From Clostridium sp. CM027 (lineage in GTDB: Bacteria > Bacillota > Clostridia > Clostridiales > Clostridiaceae): a DNA stretch of 64,000 nucleotides. Below are positions 17,941 through 26,849 of the stretch, in pieces. The position numbers and the translations under genes are program-made. The stretch is taken from assembly GCF_024730565.1 (NCBI RefSeq), contig NZ_CP077725.1:2815501-2879500 (forward strand), written 5' to 3'. Position 1 is the first letter of the stretch. Each line of letters begins with the position of its first letter. The notes below the pieces were generated by a model, which did not search any database, was not told where the DNA came from, and was given only the letters and a program-made list of their open reading frames with translations.

Positions 17941-18731
17941 TAAAAAGCCCTCCTATTTTCTTCCCTTTGTCCGTAATAATCTGTATCGCCACTCATTGAT
18001 GCACCCATGTCCATAATTCGCTTAAAAAACTCTTTTCTTCCTTGATTTTTATCAAGTTTTGCATGAATCTTTCCATCTTTTATAAACATTATTCGTCTGC
18101 AATAGCTTGCAGCAAACGCATCATGAGTCACCATTATTATAGTAGTTTTAAATTTCTCATTTAGGTCTGTAAGGCATTGCAGAAGTTCTGCTGCCGATTT
18201 CGAATCCAAGGCCCCTGTAGGTTCGTCTGCAAATATAACCGAAGGTGAAGTTATAAGAGCCCTAGCTGCGGCGGTTCTTTGCTTTTGACCGCCAGAAAGC
18301 TGATATGGATATTTGCTTAGATGATCCTTTAAGCCTAAAAAGCCAGCAATCTCATTTACCTTTTTTATTATTTCATCATGATTTACTTTACTAAGGGCAA
18401 GAGGGAGCGCTATATTATCCTGAATAGACATTGTATCGAGTAGGTTAAAATCCTGAAATATAAAACCTATTTTGTTCTTCCTAAAAGCTGCAAGGTCACG
18501 TCCCTTAATTCTTTTCATATCATTTTCTTCAAAGAAATAGCTACCACTAGTAGGTTCATCAATGGTAGAAATAATATTTAAAAGAGTAGTTTTACCTGAC
18601 CCGGAAGGTCCCATTATGCCTAGAAATTCACCCTTTTCAACTTGCAAATCAAGTCCATCTAAAGCGTTAGACGCCATACCTTTTAAGCCGTAAACTTTCT
18701 TTAAATTTTTAGTTTCAATAACAATACTCAT
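17940..18731 (-). CDS. BceA-type ABC transporter ATP-binding protein
   Basis: Walker A GPSGSGKTT (~residue 41), signature LSGGQKQR (~146) and Walker B VIFADEPT (~167) are all present, with the MacB/LolD/BceA-type layout. Start is ATG 18731; the ATG at 18746 lies inside the ribosome site. A ~35-residue charged tail (GRKEFFKRIMDMG onward) is longer than in many homologues. With the permease it forms the flux-sensing detoxification pump of the BceRSAB module. Confidence 0.93.
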   Translation of the reverse strand: MSIVIETKNLKKVYGLKGMASNALDGLDLQVEKGEFLGIMGPSGSGKTTLLNIISTIDEPTSGSYFFEENDMKRIKGRDLAAFRKNKIGFIFQDFNLLDTMSIQDNIALPLALSKVNHDEIIKKVNEIAGFLGLKDHLSKYPYQLSGGQKQRTAAARALITSPSVIFADEPTGALDSKSAAELLQCLTDLNEKFKTTIIMVTHDAFAASYCRRIMFIKDGKIHAKLDKNQGRKEFFKRIMDMGASMSGDTDYYGQREENRRAF

Positions 18732-18825
18732 AAAAATCCTCCTCATAAAATAAAAGCTTACCTTTATTCTACCTATTGACCTCGCTTCCTGCCATCGAAT
18801 TTAAGTTACATTTAATGTTTTAAGG

Positions 18826-18839
18826 TTACATTTATGTAA
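18826..18839 (-). promoter_or_regulatory. Predicted BceR-type operator before the bceAB-like genes
   Basis: TTACA-TTTA-TGTAA is a perfect inverted repeat matching the known BceR-type box (TTACA, four bases, TGTAA). It overlaps the last codons and stop of the sensor kinase gene and lies ~95 bases upstream of the ATPase start. This is the place expected for regulator-induced transcription of the transporter genes alone. A half site, TTACA with TTTAATG, lies 18 bases further on. Confidence 0.65.
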
Positions 18840-19851
18840 CCTTTGCGTAATCTGATAGTTTATAGAAACACACATTAAATTCTGTACCCTTTTCTTCCTC
18901 AGATTTAACATATATATTATGACTTAATTTATGAGCCATTTTTTTAGATAAATATAAACCCATGCCTGTGGATTTTGCTAAGATTCTTCCGTTTTCTCCT
19001 GTAAAACCCCTGTCAAATATTCTTTTTATGTCTTTTTCTTTTATTCCAATACCATTATCTTTAACATGAAGTACAATAACTTTCGATTCTTCATTAACAC
19101 AAATAGTTATTTTACCATCATTAGGTACATATTTGCAGGCATTATTAATAAGCTGATCAACAATATATGAGAGCCATTTTTCATCTGTCGTAACAGTGTA
19201 GTTTATATTCCCAAGTTCTAAACTTATGTTTTTTGATATGAAAAGTGTAGCATTTCTTCTAACGACTTTTTTTATCAGAGTTTCAATGTTAATTTCATTG
19301 ATTTGTAAATCTTCCGAATAGCTAGATGATCTACTTGTATAAAGGACCTGGTTAATAAGGAAATTTATTCGATTAAATTCGAGTATAAGCTGCTCTGACA
19401 TAGTTATTTCCTCTATTTTACCAGCGATGAGCTCACATACCGAAACAGGTATTTTTATTTCATGAACCCACTTTGTTATATAATCATTCATTTCATCAAG
19501 GTCTGACTTTACTTCTTGAACTTTTTCTTCCATTTCAACATTTTTAAGTTTGACTATATCTTTTATAAGCTGAACCTCAAAATAGTAACTGCTACTTGGT
19601 AATCTTGTATCTACTTTATCTTTATTATTTATAGCTTCGCAAATCCCTTTGTAACTGTATGCCCACCTTTTATAATCAATAAATGTAAAGATTAATGATA
19701 TAAAAAGGAGCAAAAAATCCATGTATGCTATATCGGTAAATTGTGCATCAATAGGATTGCTGCTTAATAGGATTAGATTTATAGTAAACAAAATACAGAT
19801 GAAATATAATATTTTTAAGGCTGAATTTTTAATATATGTCATTATAGTCAT
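18832..19851 (-). CDS. BceS-type intramembrane-sensing histidine kinase
   Basis: The 339-residue kinase has two close N-terminal membrane helices with almost no extracellular loop, as in intramembrane-sensing kinases. The phosphorylation site is His in KWVHEIKIPVSV, and the ATPase domain has NACKY (N box), DNGIG (G1) and TGMGLYLSK (G2). In such systems the kinase senses the transporter rather than the drug (established for BceS). Its start overlaps the regulator stop by four bases. Confidence 0.92.
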   Translation of the reverse strand: MTIMTYIKNSALKILYFICILFTINLILLSSNPIDAQFTDIAYMDFLLLFISLIFTFIDYKRWAYSYKGICEAINNKDKVDTRLPSSSYYFEVQLIKDIVKLKNVEMEEKVQEVKSDLDEMNDYITKWVHEIKIPVSVCELIAGKIEEITMSEQLILEFNRINFLINQVLYTSRSSSYSEDLQINEINIETLIKKVVRRNATLFISKNISLELGNINYTVTTDEKWLSYIVDQLINNACKYVPNDGKITICVNEESKVIVLHVKDNGIGIKEKDIKRIFDRGFTGENGRILAKSTGMGLYLSKKMAHKLSHNIYVKSEEEKGTEFNVCFYKLSDYAKVT

Positions 19852-20522
19852 AGTATCATGTACCCATATCCTTTTTTAGTAACTATAAAATCATTGAGGC
19901 CAATACCGCAAAGTTTCTCGCGGAGCCTGTTAATGTTTACTGTAAGAGTATTGTCATTAATAAAATTATCATCATCCCAAAGTGCCCTCATTATCCTCTC
20001 GCGAGATATGGTCTTACCCCTGTTTTTCATAAGAAGTAGCATTACTTTGAATTCATTTTTTGTCAGCTCAATTTTCGCTTCTTTATGCATTAGAGTATTT
20101 TCAATTAAGTTTAGGATTACTCCATCACATTCTACTAAATCAGAAGTTTGCTCACCATAAGAATAGGCTCTTCTAAGCAATGCATTTATTTTAGCAATTA
20201 AAATATCCATTGAAAAAGGCTTGGTTATATATTCATCACCACCGGTATTCATGGCCATGATAATATCCATATTCGTATCCCTTGAAGAAACGAATATTAT
20301 AGGCACCTTTGATACTTCGCGAAGCTTATTACACCAGTAAAATCCATCAAAGCAAGGTAGATTTACATCCATAATAACCAAATCTGGATTGTTGCGAGCA
20401 AACTCTGCAGTTATGTTCTCAAAGTTATCCACAGGCATTGCATCAAACCCCCACTTTATCAACATTTCATTCATGTTAGTGCACAGTGATTTATCATCTT
20501 CAACTATCATTATCTTATACAT
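19848..20522 (-). CDS. BceR-type OmpR-family response regulator
   Basis: Receiver domain with acidic pocket EDD near the N-terminus, phospho-acceptor Asp in VIMDVNLP (~52) and Lys in ITKPF (~101), followed by a winged-helix DNA-binding domain ending VTKKGYGYMI. Length 224 is normal. It is first in the four-gene module regulator-kinase-ATPase-permease. The likely target box is at 18826-18839. A fragment of a near-identical regulator is at 1701-1790. Confidence 0.93.
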   Translation of the reverse strand: MYKIMIVEDDKSLCTNMNEMLIKWGFDAMPVDNFENITAEFARNNPDLVIMDVNLPCFDGFYWCNKLREVSKVPIIFVSSRDTNMDIIMAMNTGGDEYITKPFSMDILIAKINALLRRAYSYGEQTSDLVECDGVILNLIENTLMHKEAKIELTKNEFKVMLLLMKNRGKTISRERIMRALWDDDNFINDNTLTVNINRLREKLCGIGLNDFIVTKKGYGYMIL

Positions 20523-20690
20523 TTTTTACACCCCTAAAATAAGGTGAAACATCAATGGTTAGTTTCGCCTAATATTATATATAATAGAAATCTGAAAATT
20601 TCCAGTAAAATTTGCCTTGTTTAGTATAATTGTAACATTAATAATAATGAGGGTAAATCTCTAGATTATTTAACAATACTATAAAAAGAA

Positions 20691-20721
20691 TTGACATGTA
20701 CCTCACTGTCAGGTTTAAAAT
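20691..20721 (+). promoter_or_regulatory. MerR-type promoter with 19-bp spacer and dyad
   Basis: TTGACA (20691-20696) and TAAAAT (20716-20721) are separated by 19 bases instead of the usual 17. The spacer contains a dyad, ACCT (20700-20703) and AGGT (20711-20714). Long spacers with a central dyad are the hallmark of promoters activated by MerR proteins through DNA twisting. It lies just before the MerR gene, so autoregulation is likely. Confidence 0.6.
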
Positions 20722-20748
20722 TGAATTATTATAAGGGAGGGGTGACGC

Positions 20749-21714
20749 ATGAACATAAAAGATGCTGCTGAAAAAACTGGATTAACCAAAAGGGCAATAA
20801 AGTATTACGAAAGTGAAGGGTTAATTATGCCTTTAAAAAATATTCAAAATAACTATAGAGAGTACACTTGTCAAGATGTCATAAAGCTTAATTTAATAGG
20901 GGCGCTTAGAGTAGTGGGTATTCCCATTGCACAAATCAAAACTGTGACTTCTGGTAACAAAAGTATTCCCGAAGTTATGGCGCAAGCGCTTTCTAGAATA
21001 GATAAAGATATTGAAAATTTAGAGAAAAGTAGACTAATTATTTTAAATATTATAGAGAAAAATTTAACTGATTATGACGCTGCGGGAGAACATATAAAGC
21101 TGCTTAGGGAAACATTAGAATTGTCCATAGGTGAAAAGAAAGAATATATTTCAACTGCTCTTAGTAGAATATTCCCAGGAATATTTGGTGAAAGTCTTAT
21201 TATGAACTTTGAACCATTTTTGAATATTGTTATTGATAACGAGGGAAAAAGAAGAGTGTGGTTAAAACTTGTGGAGGAATTGGATGAAATAAATACCGAA
21301 GAATTTTTTTTGGATAATAACTATTTTAAGGAACTTGAAAATAAGCTTGAAAATGAAGGTATTTCAGAAGAAGATAAGAGAAGACATTTGTCCGGCATTA
21401 AAAATATAATAAATTATGATAAAGCATACATTAAAGGGTATATAAAAAGGATTAAGGACAGTTACCTATTGTTAAAAGAAGATGAAAAAGAAAAGGAACA
21501 AGTGAACGAATTCGGTTCATTTTGCGATGATTATTCTAAAGAATTTGGGCGTTTTCACACGAAATTTAGTGAATATTTGACTATTCTTAATGAAGATTAT
21601 AAAAAATATATAAAAAATATGATAAAAATGAATGATGAACTAAATAAAAAGATGGAAGAAGAAACAGGGATGAATGTAAATGAATTTTTTGAAAGATATA
21701 TTATAGAAAAATAA
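20749..21714 (+). CDS. MerR-family regulator with long helical effector domain
   Basis: Residues 1-70 are a MerR winged HTH (GLTKRAIKYYESEGLIMP, then NYREYTCQDVIKLNLI). The ~250 residues after it are mostly helical and charged and do not resemble the GyrI, TipAS or cysteine-based metal domains, so the ligand is unknown. It starts at ATG 20749 after AAGGGAGGGG. The next genes on this strand are a two-component system and an ABC transporter; whether it controls them is open. Confidence 0.87.
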   Translation: MNIKDAAEKTGLTKRAIKYYESEGLIMPLKNIQNNYREYTCQDVIKLNLIGALRVVGIPIAQIKTVTSGNKSIPEVMAQALSRIDKDIENLEKSRLIILNIIEKNLTDYDAAGEHIKLLRETLELSIGEKKEYISTALSRIFPGIFGESLIMNFEPFLNIVIDNEGKRRVWLKLVEELDEINTEEFFLDNNYFKELENKLENEGISEEDKRRHLSGIKNIINYDKAYIKGYIKRIKDSYLLLKEDEKEKEQVNEFGSFCDDYSKEFGRFHTKFSEYLTILNEDYKKYIKNMIKMNDELNKKMEEETGMNVNEFFERYIIEK

Positions 21715-21864
21715 ATATTTTGCATAATCAAATTAGGTGTTAGTCATTGTATTTTCTATTGAAAGAGAGAACAATGAATGTGTAAATTTACAGGTATTTA
21801 TTTACACTGATAACTAAGTTATAATAAAGTTATAAATATTTATAAAAAAAGAGGTGTCACTTTT

Positions 21865-22563
21865 ATGGAAAATAGAATTCTACTTGTTGAAGATGATATA
21901 GCTATTAGTGAAATGGTTGAGAATTACCTAATAAAAGAGGGTTTTAACATAACTACTGCTTTCAATGGGGAAGAAGGAGTAGGTAAGTTTTTAAATAATT
22001 CCTTTGATTTAATTGTTCTTGATATAATGATGCCAAGGCTTGATGGAATGGAAGTTATGAAAATTGTCAGAGAAACAAGCTTAATACCTATTTTAATTAT
22101 GTCAGCAAAGGACAGTGATGTAGACACGGCTGTAGGACTGGGACTCGGTGCTGATGACTATATCACAAAGCCTTTTTCAATGATAGAGCTTTGTGCAAGG
22201 ATTAAGGCAGGGATAAGACGTGCCAATCAATATGCTAAAAACGATAAGAAAGAAGAAGCGACTATTATTAATGTTAACCACCTTACTGTTAATTTGAAAA
22301 ACTATTCAGTTACTAAAAAGGGTGTAAATCTACAGCTGACTTCAAAAGAATTTGATATTTTAAGACTATTCATTTCGAATCCAAATAGAGTTTTTACTAA
22401 AGCACAAATCTACAGTGTTGTTTGGAATGATAAATATTTTGGAGATGAGAATGTTATAAATGTGCATATGAGAAGATTAAGAGAGAAAATAGAGGACAAT
22501 CCTTCAGAGCCTAAATATCTTAAAACATTATGGGGCATAGGCTACAAATTAGGAGAATTTTAA
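21865..22563 (+). CDS. OmpR-family response regulator (peptide-antibiotic system)
   Basis: Acidic pocket EDD, phospho-acceptor Asp in LIVLDIMMP and Lys in ITKPF, then a winged-helix output domain ending TLWGIGYKLGEF. ATG 21865 follows GAGGTG. It is two bases from the kinase gene, so both are one transcript. An inverted repeat, GTGTAAA (21780-21786) with TTTACAC (21801-21807), lies before the gene and may be an operator. The genetic context matches CprRK/BcrR-like systems that induce lantibiotic exporters. Confidence 0.92.
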   Translation: MENRILLVEDDIAISEMVENYLIKEGFNITTAFNGEEGVGKFLNNSFDLIVLDIMMPRLDGMEVMKIVRETSLIPILIMSAKDSDVDTAVGLGLGADDYITKPFSMIELCARIKAGIRRANQYAKNDKKEEATIINVNHLTVNLKNYSVTKKGVNLQLTSKEFDILRLFISNPNRVFTKAQIYSVVWNDKYFGDENVINVHMRRLREKIEDNPSEPKYLKTLWGIGYKLGEF

Positions 22564-22564
22564 A

Positions 22565-23500
22565 ATGATTATTTTTTTATTAATAGTAATAGTTATTTTA
22601 TTGGGTATCATTTACATTCAGCATAAATCCAAAAAACATAGAAGTGACAATTTAAAGTACATTCATGAAAAGTTAAACAATATTATAAAAAGCAACACCG
22701 GTGAAAAGCTTTTAGTCTTTACTGACGATAAAGAGATTATACCCATTTTAATAGAGATTAATAAGGTTTTAGAACATAATCAAAAAATACTAGCAGATTA
22801 TTTGAAGGCTGAAATAACAATGAAGAAAATGCTTTCAAATATCTCTCATGATTTAAAAACACCACTTACAGTGGTGCTTGGGTATATTGAAACAATAAAA
22901 CTGGACAGCGATATAAGCAGCGAAGAAAGAAATTTCTTATTATCAAAGGTTGAAAATAAAACAAAAGAAGTGATGAAGCTCATTAATAAGTTCTTTGACT
23001 TAGCAAAGCTAGAGTCAGGGGACACGGATATCCCACTAACAAGAATTAATATTAATGAGGTTTGCAAAAAAAACATATTAGCTTTTTATGATATTTTAAC
23101 TAATAAAGGCTTTGAGGTTATTATTGATATTCCAAAAATCAACATTTATTGTCTAGGAAATGAAGAGGCGCTAGATAGAATTATAAATAATTTCATTTCA
23201 AATGCCATTAAATATGGAAACGATGGAATGGTTTTAGGATTAACACTTAGAAGTGATGAGGAGTATGTATATGTAGAGGTTTGGGATAAGGGTAAAGGCA
23301 TTAGTGAAACGCATCAAGATAGGGTCTTTGAAAGAATGTACACCCTTGAGGATTCAAGAAATAAACTGTATCAGGGCAGTGGTCTTGGTCTTACAATAAC
23401 TAAAAGACTTGTAGAAAAATTAGAGGGAGAGATAATCCTCGAGAGCAAACCTTATGAGAAAACGTCATTTATTTTTAAATTAAAAAGAATAACCTATTAA
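22565..23500 (+). CDS. Sensor histidine kinase with a single N-terminal membrane helix
   Basis: One hydrophobic segment (residues 1-20) anchors a kinase without an extracellular domain. The HisKA site is MLSNISHDLKTPLTV, and the ATPase domain has NAIKYG, DKGKGI and GSGLGLTI. Kinases of this build (311 residues) usually pair with antimicrobial-peptide ABC transporters. A transporter operon follows after a terminator, which supports this. Confidence 0.9.
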   Translation: MIIFLLIVIVILLGIIYIQHKSKKHRSDNLKYIHEKLNNIIKSNTGEKLLVFTDDKEIIPILIEINKVLEHNQKILADYLKAEITMKKMLSNISHDLKTPLTVVLGYIETIKLDSDISSEERNFLLSKVENKTKEVMKLINKFFDLAKLESGDTDIPLTRININEVCKKNILAFYDILTNKGFEVIIDIPKINIYCLGNEEALDRIINNFISNAIKYGNDGMVLGLTLRSDEEYVYVEVWDKGKGISETHQDRVFERMYTLEDSRNKLYQGSGLGLTITKRLVEKLEGEIILESKPYEKTSFIFKLKRITY

Positions 23501-23514
23501 TGATTATGAAAAGC

Positions 23515-23562
23515 AAGGTGACCTGTCTATAGTACCACTATAAAGATAGGGCACCTTTTTTT
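23515..23562 (+). terminator. Rho-independent terminator after the two-component genes
   Basis: AAGGTG...TCTAT pairs with ATAG..CACCTT and is followed by a run of T (to 23562). It separates the regulator-kinase pair from the ABC transporter unit, so the transporter has its own promoter (TATAAT near 23620). Confidence 0.75.
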
Positions 23563-23659
23563 AGAAAAGACTTAAGAAGTTTGTAAGATTTAAGTAATAA
23601 AAAAGAGAAGTTCAATTGCTATAATATAAATATGGAAAGTGGTTGAAGGGGGAGACAAA

Positions 23660-24583
23660 ATGGAATATATACTAAAAACTAGTAATTTGACTAAAACATA
23701 TAATGGCAAAGAAGTGGTAGCAAATGTGAATATGAATATTAAAAAGGGTGAAATTTATGGATTTCTAGGACCAAATGGTGCAGGGAAAACAACAATTATG
23801 AAGATAATGACAAATCTAGTTAAGCCTACAAGTGGTGAAGTTGAAATTTTCGGCGAAAAGCTTACAGATACCTCTTATGAGGTTTTAAAAAGACTTGGTT
23901 CTATCATTGAATATCCCGTGTTTTATGAAAGGCTTACAGCCAGAGAAAATTTGGAGCTTCACTGTGGGTACATGGGTTACCACGATAAGGGAGCAATTGA
24001 TAAAGCGATAGATCTTGTAAATCTAAAAAATATTGATAATAAACTAGTTAAAGATTTTTCTCTTGGTATGAAGCAAAGGCTTGGAATTGCAAGAGCAATC
24101 ACAACCAAGCCAGAATTATTAATACTAGACGAACCTATCAATGGACTTGACCCAATAGGCATTAAGGATTTAAGAAATTTATTTAAAATGTTGAGTAAGG
24201 AGTACGGAATAACTATATTGTTATCTAGTCATAGTTTAGGAGAAATTGAGCAAATAGCGGATACCATAGGAGTTATAAATAGTGGTAGATTAATAGAGGA
24301 AGTTTCTATGCAAAGCATCAGAGAAAGTAATACAGAATATATAGAACTGGTTACTAAAGATTACAAAAAAGCGTCGTATATTTTATCAAACAATCTTAAT
24401 ATATCCAATTTTAAAGTTCTGGATATTGGTGTAATAAGGATATATGAAGCTACAGTACCACAAAGCATTATATCTAAAACCTTAGTTTTAAATGATGTTC
24501 TCATTGAAGAAATAACTAAGAAAAACAGTTCATTAGAAGAACACTTCTTAAACTTGTTAAATGGAGGTGACATGGATGTTTAA
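23660..24583 (+). CDS. Lantibiotic/bacitracin-type ABC transporter ATP-binding protein
   Basis: Walker A GPNGAGKTT, signature SLGMKQR and Walker B LLILDEPI with the BcrA/NisF/CprA-like C-terminal extension (307 residues). Start is ATG 23660 after GGGGGAG; GTG 23639 is rejected. The C-terminus overlaps the first permease gene: ATG at 24576 lies inside the last codons. Likely role: exporting or clearing a membrane-active peptide from the cell surface. Confidence 0.9.
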   Translation: MEYILKTSNLTKTYNGKEVVANVNMNIKKGEIYGFLGPNGAGKTTIMKIMTNLVKPTSGEVEIFGEKLTDTSYEVLKRLGSIIEYPVFYERLTARENLELHCGYMGYHDKGAIDKAIDLVNLKNIDNKLVKDFSLGMKQRLGIARAITTKPELLILDEPINGLDPIGIKDLRNLFKMLSKEYGITILLSSHSLGEIEQIADTIGVINSGRLIEEVSMQSIRESNTEYIELVTKDYKKASYILSNNLNISNFKVLDIGVIRIYEATVPQSIISKTLVLNDVLIEEITKKNSSLEEHFLNLLNGGDMDV

Positions 24584-25271
24584 ATTAATGAAATTAGAAA
24601 TGAAAAAGGTTAAGATGGGGGGATATATAAAAGGAGCCATAATCGCAAATATAGTTATAATAGCTATATTCGCAATGACAATTGTTGTATCAAAAAATGT
24701 AGGGGACATAGACTTTACTAGCCTTCCTTTTACTTTTTCAATGGTTGATACCACGGTAAAAGCTACTTTTATAATATTTGCTTCAGTGCTTATTGCCAGG
24801 TTCATAATTGAAGAATATAAGAGCAATACAATTACGGTATTGTTTATGTATCCTATAAGTAGAAAAAAGTTGATCATAGCTAAACTGCTCATTGTGGTGT
24901 TATTCACTTTTATATCTACAGTTTTATCTAATATCTTTATAGATTTTGTTTTATGCATTATTAATAACTTTTACAATTTTACGTCTGATAAATTAACCAG
25001 TTCCACAATAATAAGGAGTTTTATGACTATTGGTATTAATGCTTTAGCATCTAGCGGTATGGGACTAATTCCTATATATTTTGGGATGAGAAAAAAATCG
25101 GTACCTACTACAATAATATCTTCAATATTAATAGTATCTATTGTATGTTCTAATAATGGAGGGTACTCATTAAGTGATATTATTGCAATACCAATAGCAC
25201 TTTCTATTGTAGGAGTATTTATTGCGTATCTAACTATAAGGAATATAGAACATATAGATTTGATTAAATAA
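24576..25271 (+). CDS. ABC-2-type permease, copy 1 of a tandem duplication
   Basis: The 231-residue protein has about six membrane helices and a cytoplasmic start MFKLMKLEMKK, typical of lantibiotic-immunity permeases. It overlaps the ATPase gene by eight bases and has GGAGGTGA as ribosome site. It is closely similar to the permease at 25466. Differences are concentrated at residues ~27-65 (first outer loop) and ~195-215. Confidence 0.88.
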   Translation: MFKLMKLEMKKVKMGGYIKGAIIANIVIIAIFAMTIVVSKNVGDIDFTSLPFTFSMVDTTVKATFIIFASVLIARFIIEEYKSNTITVLFMYPISRKKLIIAKLLIVVLFTFISTVLSNIFIDFVLCIINNFYNFTSDKLTSSTIIRSFMTIGINALASSGMGLIPIYFGMRKKSVPTTIISSILIVSIVCSNNGGYSLSDIIAIPIALSIVGVFIAYLTIRNIEHIDLIK

Positions 25272-25305
25272 TATTTAGCAAATTTGTATATTAGGAGAGG
25301 AATAA

Positions 25306-25386
25306 ATGAAGTTGAAACCTCTTGCATTTATCAATGATGGTAAGGGTAAGTACAGTAATGAGTGCAGGTTGTTAGAAGGAACTTGA
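25306..25386 (+). CDS. Possible 26-residue peptide between duplicated permeases
   Basis: ATG 25306 follows GGAGAGG at good spacing; the frame gives MKLKPLAFINDGKGKYSNEC and six more residues, then TGA. It has no membrane segment. It may be a real small protein, or the stub of a gene cut during the permease duplication. Only the ribosome site supports it. Confidence 0.3.
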   Translation: MKLKPLAFINDGKGKYSNECRLLEGT

Positions 25387-25465
25387 TTAAGGAACTACAA
25401 GTAGATTTAGAGGTATAAAAAATAGGAAATACACTTTTGAAATTTATTACATGGAGATGACATGG

Positions 25466-26161
25466 ATGTTTAAATTAATGAAATTAGAAATGAAGAAGGT
25501 TAAGATGGGGGGGTATATAAAAGGAGCGATAATCGCAAACATAATTATAATAGCTATGTTAGTAGCAATAATTTTTGTATCCAAACATGAAGGGGAAATA
25601 GAGTTTACTAGCATTCTTTTTACTTTTTCTATGGTTGATAGAATGGTAAAAGCTAATTTCACAATATTTGCTTCAGTGCTTATTGCTAGGTTCATAATTG
25701 AAGAATATAAAAGCAATACAATTACGGTATTGTTTATGTATCCTATAAGTAGAAAAAAATTGATTATGGCTAAATTACTTATTGTTGTATTATTCACCTT
25801 TATATCTACAGTTTTATCTAATATTTTTATAGATCTTGTTTTATGCATTATTAATAACTTTTACAATTTTACGCCTGATAAATTAACCAGTTCCACAATA
25901 ATAAGGAGTTTTATGACTATTGGTATTAATGCTTTAGCTTCTACCGGTATGGGACTAATCCCTCTATATTTTGGGATGAGAAAAAAATCGGTACCTACTA
26001 CGATAGTATCTTCAATATTAATAGTATCTATTGTATGCTCCGATATGGGGGGGGTCTCATTAAGTAATATTATTTCAATATCAATAGCACTTTCTATTAT
26101 AGGAGGATTTATTGCGTATCTATCTATAAGGAATATAGAACATATAGATGCGATTAAATAA
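25466..26161 (+). CDS. ABC-2-type permease, copy 2 of a tandem duplication
   Basis: Same length (231 residues) and fold as the permease at 24576, with long stretches of identical DNA, for example across codons 70-160. Even the ribosome site and preceding codons (GGAGATGACATGG) are copied, so the duplication unit began before the start codon. Two unlike permeases plus one ATPase is the classical make-up of lantibiotic exporters, and the copies probably form a heterodimer. Confidence 0.88.
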   Translation: MFKLMKLEMKKVKMGGYIKGAIIANIIIIAMLVAIIFVSKHEGEIEFTSILFTFSMVDRMVKANFTIFASVLIARFIIEEYKSNTITVLFMYPISRKKLIMAKLLIVVLFTFISTVLSNIFIDLVLCIINNFYNFTPDKLTSSTIIRSFMTIGINALASTGMGLIPLYFGMRKKSVPTTIVSSILIVSIVCSDMGGVSLSNIISISIALSIIGGFIAYLSIRNIEHIDAIK

Positions 26162-26187
26162 GGTATTGTATTGAAAGATATGGGAAT

Positions 26188-26225
26188 AACCATCACAGTG
26201 AGTTTTCAATAACACGGTGATGGTT
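26188..26225 (+). terminator. Terminator of the duplicated-permease operon
   Basis: AACCATCACAGTG pairs with CACGGTGATGGTT (one mismatch), followed by TTAATTT. Confidence 0.65.
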
Positions 26226-26331
26226 TAATTTCTAGATTCTAGAGCTATTCATCCTAATATACTTATGTGGATATTTTCAATCTTTGAAAAAGTAACATAA
26301 AATTTAGAAATTAAAAGCGCTTTAAACTTAA

Positions 26332-26787
26332 TTAGTCTTTAATTCTTAGGGAGCCAGATATCTTAACTTTAGCTTCTTCTCTTTTTAATGTTGCTTCAAT
26401 GATTTTTATATCTTGTATCTTCTGTTTATATATGGATACATCTTCTAAAGTAACTTTGTGCCTTGTAAATTCGATACTTTCTTCACTAAGAGGGATGCGT
26501 ATTACTTCTGTATGCATATCTTTGTGTTTTGTAGTAATATCTGCAGGAATTGTATGTTCTATTACAAGATCTACGAGTTCAACAGGCACAGTAAAACTTT
26601 TTTGTAGCGTAGAAGACTCTCTATAAATCTTAACATCTCCTGTTTGCATCCACTCTTTAGAGATATCAAGTTGTTCTTCTTTAATTTTAAGGGTAACATT
26701 TTTATTAGGGTCACATATGCTTTGTTTCAAAGCAGCTGCTTTTGGCATATATTTACCGTTTTTGTTTTCTGTGGAATCCATTGCCAT
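26332..26787 (-). CDS. YsnF/DUF2382 stress-domain protein (copy 1)
   Basis: The 151-residue protein has the DUF2382 pattern: LKIKEEQLDISKEWMQTGDVKIYRE, then VPVELVDLVIEHT and TEVIRIPLSEESIEF, ending IIEATLKREEAKVKISG. The family is linked to general stress in Bacillus (YsnF) and cyanobacteria (AvaK); the biochemical role is unknown. ATG 26787 follows GGAGGG; the GTG at 26802 is rejected. No signal peptide. It has a paralogue directly upstream, separated by a terminator. Confidence 0.82.
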   Translation of the reverse strand: MAMDSTENKNGKYMPKAAALKQSICDPNKNVTLKIKEEQLDISKEWMQTGDVKIYRESSTLQKSFTVPVELVDLVIEHTIPADITTKHKDMHTEVIRIPLSEESIEFTRHKVTLEDVSIYKQKIQDIKIIEATLKREEAKVKISGSLRIKD

Positions 26788-26811
26788 GCTTTTTCCCTCC
26801 ACTTATCTTGA

Positions 26812-26844
26812 AAAACACCTCACGAGCCATTAGTGAGGTGTTTT
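26812..26844 (-). terminator. Terminator between the two DUF2382 genes
   Basis: A perfect 12-bp stem (AAAACACCTCAC with its complement) and a 9-base loop end in TTTTT in the minus direction, so the upstream paralogue is its own transcript. Confidence 0.8.
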
Positions 26845-26849
26845 CTAAT

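Noticed and set aside
24557-25848. Minus-strand open frames inside both duplicated permeases
   Set aside because: They are mirror frames that recur only because the permease genes are duplicated; hydrophobic codon bias of the sense strand explains them.
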